From Mesostigma viride (lineage: Eukaryota; Streptophyta; Mesostigmatophyceae; Mesostigmatales; Mesostigmataceae): a stretch of DNA of 64,000 nucleotides. Positions 59,069 through 64,000 of this stretch are shown here, piece after piece. The stretch is from positions 6,696,609 to 6,760,608 of the forward strand of contig RPFO01000213.1 of assembly GCA_009746045.1 (NCBI GenBank), written 5' to 3'. The translations under genes were made by a program, and so were the position numbers. The first letter of the stretch is position 1. The number at the start of each line of letters is the position of its first letter. The notes under the pieces were generated by a model, which was not told the origin of the DNA, did not search any database, and worked only from the letters and a program-made list of their open reading frames with translations.

Positions 59069-59728
59069 TTCTCCTTGTCAATTATGCGGGCGCGGAGTAC
59101 GGATAGTCCCAAAAGCCCTGCATCTTCAAGCAGTTGTGTCACATAGGTCCGGGTCGCGCCGCGCCGGTGCTGGGCGCTCGCAAGTTTGCCAGTGGGTTGC
59201 GATGGGACAAGGGGACCCTGCCATAGGAGGAGGTGTCTACCTGGTTGGCCCGTCTTAAGCCCGCCGGCAGGGCCCACATCGGTATTCACCTGGTCTGTGC
59301 GGGCAAGATGGCCGGCAAAGAGGAGGCGGCGGTGTCGGATGGTATGGGTGACAAGAGGGAGCTCGCAGTAGAGCTCGGCCCGGGTGCGGCGTTCTTGGTA
59401 GCGGACGCCGAGGATATGACGGAGCATTCTAGTGACGGTGCCGTCAAGGTGCTGGCTCAGCGCCTGGTCCAGGGTCCACGCCTCGCAGCCGTAAAGGAGG
59501 ATGCTGAGGACAAGGGCCTTGAACAGAATGCGCTTGCGTCGCTCACTCAGGTAGCGGCAGGTCCAGAACCTGTCGAGGCGGCGGAGGGCCGCCCAGGCCT
59601 GGCCAATGCGGGTGTTGATGTCGTCGGCCGTGGAGGGAAGCCAGCTGCCAAGGAGCTTGAAGCGAGTCGCCGGGGGGACGGGGCTGCCGTCCAGCAAGAG
59701 GAGGGTGGTCAGACACTGAACTAGGCGC
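59069..59728 (-). pseudogene. LINE-3 reverse transcriptase C-terminal region, interrupted
   Basis: The minus-strand frame reads MLDGSPVPPATRFKLLGSWL, ILLYGCEAWTLDQALSQHLD, LFAGHLARTDQVNTDVG and LSVLRARIIDKE, and is then cut by the inserted copy at 58444-59068. The catalytic palm is missing because the element is 5'-truncated near 59728. The sequence differs from LINE-A, -B and -C, so it is a fourth family. Confidence 0.8.
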
Positions 59729-59729
59729 C

Positions 59730-60241
59730 CTGACTACTGCCAGTATGCCACTGGTTATAAACAAGCTCCCAGGCTCGAAATTTACCTAACCCGGGCTGAA
59801 CTTTCCCCGTAAAGTGTCAAATCCATGCAAAAAAAAATCTCGAAAAAATAAATATTCGCTATATGATTAAAGCCACTACGGTATGTGCGTATGCGTTCCC
59901 TCTTTTCCTTCTTAAGTTTTGGTTGTTTTTGTTGTTGTACTGGTGGTGGTGGTGTGTGTGCATGTGTGTGTGTGTGTTTTCCCTATCAACCTTAATTGTT
60001 CTGTCTCCCTCCATGCAGGTCATCCTAGAGATAGCCACGCGGCTCCTGCATCTTTCCTCTCAGACAACTACCCTAGTGCTTCCACGGCGTTGGATCGCCA
60101 TGCGTCCAGGCATAGTTGTCTCACTTCATTTATGTGCTTTATTTTTGCTCGCAACTAACATGCCACTGTACTTGTCTACTAGATTTTTTTGTACTAATTT
60201 CATTTGATTTTACGGCAGAAAGCGCGGCGTCGCAATTACCA
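59730..60241. other. Intergenic, GT-rich patch
   Basis: No gene recognised. TGGTGGTGGTG followed by (TG)n lies at about 59941-59978. Confidence 0.4.
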
Positions 60242-60250
60242 TGTTGAAAT

Positions 60251-61256
60251 TAATTAATTAATTAATTAGACTCGTGCTCCCGTTGGGGAGTCACGGAGCA
60301 TTAACCCCGATGGATGGATGGATGGGTGCAAACATTCCTACCGGTCTAATCTATCTACGTTGGCTACATACTACATCTATCTAACAACATGCTAACTACA
60401 ACATCTATCTAGGCAGCCGCACGCTGCCCTAGGGGGAGCTATCTAGCGTGCCTCCCGCGGGATTGCACACGCGGGCGCTTCCCCACTGGGGGGGGCTCGT
60501 TGTCCTCTATGACCTGGGCCCACTTGGCCTTGTCCATCATCTTCTTCCAAATCACGGAGAGGCCTAGGCCCCCCATGTCCTCTACTAGCTGTTCTTTGAA
60601 GGTGCGGGCCTTGCGGCGTCTAACATCACTGGGCCCAGCCCACGTCAGGAGGTGCCGGCCAGGCTGGGCTGGTCGCAGTCCTGCGGGGCCGGGGCCACGT
60701 GAGGTGTCTACCTGGTTGGTGCGAGCTAGGTGCCCTACGAGCTGCAGGCGGCGTTGCTTAATTGTGCTGGTGATATAGGGCATGCCCTGGTACAGGTCCT
60801 CATTGCGGACATGAGCAGCATATCCTACTCTGAAAATGGAACGCAGCATGCTGGTGACCGCGCCGTCCAGCTTGCGGGCCAGGTCGGCGGTGAGGGTCCA
60901 CGTCTCGGCGCCATACGTGAGAACAGGAAGGACGAGGACCTTGAACAGGTCCTGTTTCTCGATCTTGCCCAGGGGCTTGCGCCACAGGGCCCGGGACTGG
61001 CGTAAAGCGTGCCAGGCGAGGGAGATGCGGTGGTCCACATCAACCTCGCAGCTAGGGAGCAGGCTGCCCAGCAGCTTAACGCGGTCCCGATACAGGACTC
61101 GAGAGCCGTCTAGGAGATAGAGGGGCGGCGCTGAGGTGGTGAGCCCAACCGCCAGGGCCTCTGTCTTCTTGCTGACCTCAAGCCCCACTGCACGGGCCTC
61201 GAGAGCCAGGCAGTCAAGCCATGTCTGCACGTGCTCAGTGTCCTCGAAGAGGGTGG
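60251..61256 (-). mobile_element. LINE-A family, 5'-truncated copy with 9-bp TSD
   Basis: TGTTGAAAT at 60242-60250 is repeated at 61257-61265 and brackets the insert. The (TTAA)n tail is at the left (3') end, and the 3'UTR matches 19080-19287. 5' truncation falls right after the RT catalytic YADD codons. The copy is much less damaged than LINE-A itself. Confidence 0.9.
60439..61256 (-). pseudogene. LINE-A family RT C-terminal half, open but truncated
   Basis: The open frame begins TTLFEDTEHVQTWLDCLALE and includes VLVLPVLTYGAETWTLTADL, QLVGHLARTNQVDTS, SVIWKKMMDKAKWAQVIEDN and ends GRHAR before the stop. It gives the undamaged family sequence against which the frameshifts of 16666-19160 can be located. 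It lacks endonuclease and RT palm, so it is dead on arrival. Confidence 0.85.
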
Positions 61257-61265
61257 TGTTGAAAT

Positions 61266-61750
61266 AGTTTTGCCTCGCAATTCTAAGCTTCTACCTTGTT
61301 TTGAGGTCGCAAAATAATTTGTCGCAAATTAGTGATTTTGACCACTACGTACGGCCGGTATGCATATTTTATCATTTGGTCAGTGGGCGATTGGGCGTGG
61401 GGATGTCCTTGTTTGTGTCCTAGGCTATTTATTGTTCCTTCCCGAGGCATCTAAGAGCCATTGTCTATGAAAAGAGACAACTAGCATGCATGGTCTTTGC
61501 ATAGGATGTTGGTGACATGCTGGCAAAAGCTCAGTCCTCGGGCCAGGGGACTGGCAGCAATATGCGCCGTGCCAACTGCCAACTACCCTGACTGATCGAG
61601 GTCATTTTGGGCCTAGCTTTTTACTGAACAACAGCTTTAATTAAGAACATAACCCGTTAGGAGTATATTCGTACAAGACATGCGTCCAGGCTGCAGCTCA
61701 GCCATCCGGCCTTGAAGGCAGCGGCGTCACTAGTCAAGCATTTGTTAAGC
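61266..61750. other. Intergenic, nothing recognised
   Basis: No gene, RNA or repeat recognised between the LINE copy and the next LINE fragment. Confidence 0.3.
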
Positions 61751-61759
61751 GAGATTGAA

Positions 61760-62044
61760 GCCGGGCAGGCACCTCCTCACGTGGGCCGGGCCCAGCCAGG
61801 TTAGACGCCGCAAGGCCCGCACCTTCAAAGAGCAGCTCGTAGAGGACATGGGGGGCCTAGGCCTCTCAGTGATTTGGAAAAAGATGATGGACAAGGCCAA
61901 GTGGGCTCAGGTCATAGAGGATAACAATTAACCCCCCGGCAGTGGGGAAGCCGCGCGTTTGCACACGTGGGAAGCATGCTGGACAAGACCCCTAGGGTCG
62001 CGAGCACCATAGATATAGAGTAGGACTGTTTTTGTAGATACGTA
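61760..62044 (+). mobile_element. LINE-A family 3' fragment
   Basis: Starts at PGRHLLTW-type codons and covers RRRKARTFKEQLVEDMGGLG and the following SVIWKKMMDKAKWAQVIEDN, then a stop and a diverged 3'UTR. It is directly followed by the 5' end of a Penelope-like element. Confidence 0.75.
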
Positions 62045-62286
62045 TCAAGTATGACAATTGGCAGGCCCCCCCAGTCCCCACCGGGAATAAACATGTTTCG
62101 AGTCCTTTCAGCTGTGTTGTTAGCCACATCCTGCCCCGGGGAGGTGCATCATGGACCACCGCTATCGCGTAACGGGTGTTACACAGTGAATAGTTGACTT
62201 ACCTCAATATGCTCCGCTCTGGTTCTGTTTGATGTCTTAGCTCTCAGTGCATCTGAATCAACATGAAACACCTTATGACTTTCTGG
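62045..62286 (+). mobile_element. Penelope-like element, 5' fragment only
   Basis: The inverse of 7667-7900: the 5' leader starting TCAAGTATGACAATTGG and the first eight codons from the ATG at 62263 (MKHLMTFW). Identity then stops. It confirms the start codon chosen for the copy at 4634-7690. A 5'-only piece cannot come from simple 5' truncation and implies a later deletion or a chimeric junction. Confidence 0.85.
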
Positions 62287-63171
62287 ACCTCTCCAGAACG
62301 CTCAGCGCCCCAGCCCCCGCGCAGCCGGCAGCCCCATCGGCTCCCTCCCAGCTCTGCTTAAGGATGATGCATCCGTGCAGTGCTGGAGGAGCACGTGACC
62401 TGGCCGCTGGCCGAGAAGATGACATTGCTGAACACCACGGTCAATCTTGGTGGAGGCCCGGGTCTCCAATGTGGAAACCAAGGTCGTCCACAAGCTCCAA
62501 CCTCAGTTCACGGCGCTACACACCGCAGCGCAGGCATCGGAAACGCACGCTGCACTTGTCTCTCGCCTTTAATAACCAGGTGGAGGGCAAGTGTGGCGTG
62601 CTCATGAAGAAGCTTGAAGCCATGCATCACCGCCCACACCGAGGCCCTGGCCACACAGGTCCCAAAGATAGCGGAGCAGACGGCCACTGACCATCGCATC
62701 CCAGCCACCCCGGCAGGATGCTGGCGACCTCCCGCCGCTCTCCTACGCGGACCTGCTGCGGTCAGTGACCGCCTCAACCACCGACGCCATCGCCACGAAG
62801 CTCCAGGAGCTGGAGGACCACCGCCAGGCCAACCAACCGGAGGCCACCGACCGCGCTCGCCCGAGTGCAGAGTGCATGGTTCTGCGTCGTTTCCCCCAGA
62901 AGCCAGGTGAGACGTCAACCTCCCCTGCCGACGAGCTCTAGAACCAGCTCCTTACCCTCATGGGCCTGGTAGGGGAGGTAGAACTGCGTGGACCATGCAG
63001 GTGCCACCGCCCATCCCCACCGGCTCACGGGACAAAAGGCTCCCCCACCACTCCTGCTCACCTTCCCCTCCCTTGAGGACAAGCAGCGGTTCCTCTCTCG
63101 TCGCAAGAGCCTTGCACGACCTCCCTGGACGCTGGACGACGACCTGACCCCCGCTCAGCAGCAGCAGCGAT
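62287..63171 (+). pseudogene. LINE ORF1-like remnant
   Basis: Frames across this GC-rich stretch read LSYADLLRSVTASTTDAIAT and KLQELEDHRQANQPEATD (coiled-coil-like), then PPPLLLTFPSLEDKQRFLSR and DDDLTPAQQQQRSLY. The last part matches the pattern of L1-type ORF1 proteins: an RNA-recognition-like fold with a phrase meaning fold-then-E-D-K, ending in D-D-L-T-P-x-Q. Several frameshifts are present. It is the only ORF1-like sequence in the window and stops abruptly at the minisatellite. Confidence 0.55.
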
Positions 63172-63179
63172 CACTATAC

Positions 63180-63530
63180 TATAAATTTACGGCCCGTACA
63201 CGTATACGGAAATTTTTACGGGCCGTAAATTTTACGTTCGTACGCATATACTTACCACTCGTATACTGGCCGTAAAATTTACTACCGTATACTTTTTCTC
63301 GTATACGGCAGTAAAGTTTACGGTAGTAAATTTTACGGCCAGTATACGAGAAAAAATTTACGGTAGTAAATTTTACGGCCAGTATACGAGACAAAATTTA
63401 CGGTAGTAAATTTTACGGCCAGTATACTAGAAAAAGTATACGGTAGTAAATTTTACGGCCAGTATACTAGAAAAAGTATACGGTAGTAAAAGTTTACGGC
63501 CAGTATACTGGACAAGTATACGGGCCGTAA
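63180..63530. repeat. Palindromic 40-bp minisatellite
   Basis: Units of about 40 bp such as TTTACGGTAGTAAATTTTAC followed by GGCCAGTATACGAGAAAAA repeat at least five times from 63310 to 63520. To the left of about 63300 the same unit runs in the opposite direction, and the two outer edges carry TTTACGGCCCGTA and TACGGGCCGTAA. The whole block can fold into long hairpins and interrupts the LINE ORF1 remnant. Confidence 0.85.
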
Positions 63531-64000
63531 CCTTGTGATTTGTCCAACCTAGTGTATTGTGATTTGCGTTGTCATTTGACTTCATGGAAACATCATGTGG
63601 CAATAATTCAAATTAATTAATCAATTATCAATCATTCAAATTAATGAAGAAACACATTATACTACTAAGAAACACACTGGTTGAATTAACCCTCATCAAT
63701 CATTCAAATTTCCCAGAGCATCAGCTCAACGACGTACGCGAAAATATGCCGAGCTATGGCTGCCGAGAATGATCATAACTTTCGACTCAGGCCATGAAAT
63801 TTAGTCGGGTTTGTTGCATTCGACTCGTCTTCTGATGACAAACACGCTGGTATAATTTCCGGCAGCTATCGTCCCCGATTTCGTACGTTCTCGACCTCGG
63901 CCTGCCCAGCAGATATCGCTATTTTCGACTCGATATGGCGGCATTCCCTTCGTGAATAGCACGCCTGCGCCCCCGCCCCAGCATTCGACATCTTCCCCGT
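63531..64000. other. Window end, no gene recognised
   Basis: AT-rich, with AATCATTCAAATTAAT-type words repeated at about 63606-63645 and 63693-63712. No coding signal is supported. Confidence 0.3.

Noticed and set aside
59043-59080. Two LINEs sharing one (TTAA)n tail, tail to tail
   Set aside because: The 11-bp TSD and the continuing LINE-3 frame on the far side show nested insertion. The same applies at 19274-19299 with the LINE-A TSD.

Overview
The window looks like nuclear DNA of a photosynthetic eukaryote, most probably a green alga. Four things point that way. There is an intron-rich, high-GC gene whose N-terminus looks plastid-targeted. Its product is built of AMPK-beta/CBM48-type starch (glycogen)-binding domains. 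A Penelope-like retroelement carries its GIY-YIG nuclease at the N-terminus (the Chlamys type described from the green lineage). Several LINE families sit between stretches of low-complexity DNA. There are no operons, Shine-Dalgarno sites or CRISPR arrays. The species cannot be named from sequence alone.

Layout. 1-4075: repeats and unannotated DNA with a 51-bp minisatellite, an 8-bp repeat and a SINE-like element. 4076-9535: a nearly complete Penelope-like element and a 5'-truncated second copy, both on the minus strand. 9657-22333: a resolved nest of insertions. LINE-B (minus) was split by LINE-A (plus), LINE-A was split by a tandem pair of 855-bp TG...CA elements, and the first of those carries a 4.5-kb insert. 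22633-22897: second SINE copy with a perfect 10-bp target duplication. About 23100-25860: decayed LINE-C. 26695-51130 (minus): one giant gene. 51131-58140: mostly non-coding, with a CAT/CAC-rich tract. About 58140-63171: more nested LINE copies, a Penelope 5' fragment and a LINE ORF1 remnant. 63180-63530: a palindromic minisatellite.

The centrepiece is the giant gene. I could chain 30 exons with GT-AG introns and consistent phases into one reading frame of 5,832 codons including the stop (17,496 nt, divisible by three). After an Arg/Ser/Pro-rich presequence, a twin-arginine/hydrophobic/Ala-Met-Ala stretch, a Pro/Val/Glu-rich spacer and a second hydrophobic segment, it encodes 49 tandem CBM48-like domains. 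Forty-six of them form 23 di-domain units, separated by Ala/Pro/Ser-rich linkers that nearly all hold a Trp motif (P-S-W, P-T-W or G-W-V-K-P-P-A-P). Six consecutive exons are each exactly 648 nt, phase 0 at both ends and almost identical, so the array has grown recently by exon duplication. A plastid alpha-glucan scaffold, perhaps tied to starch or the pyrenoid, is the simplest hypothesis. The function is inferred, not shown.
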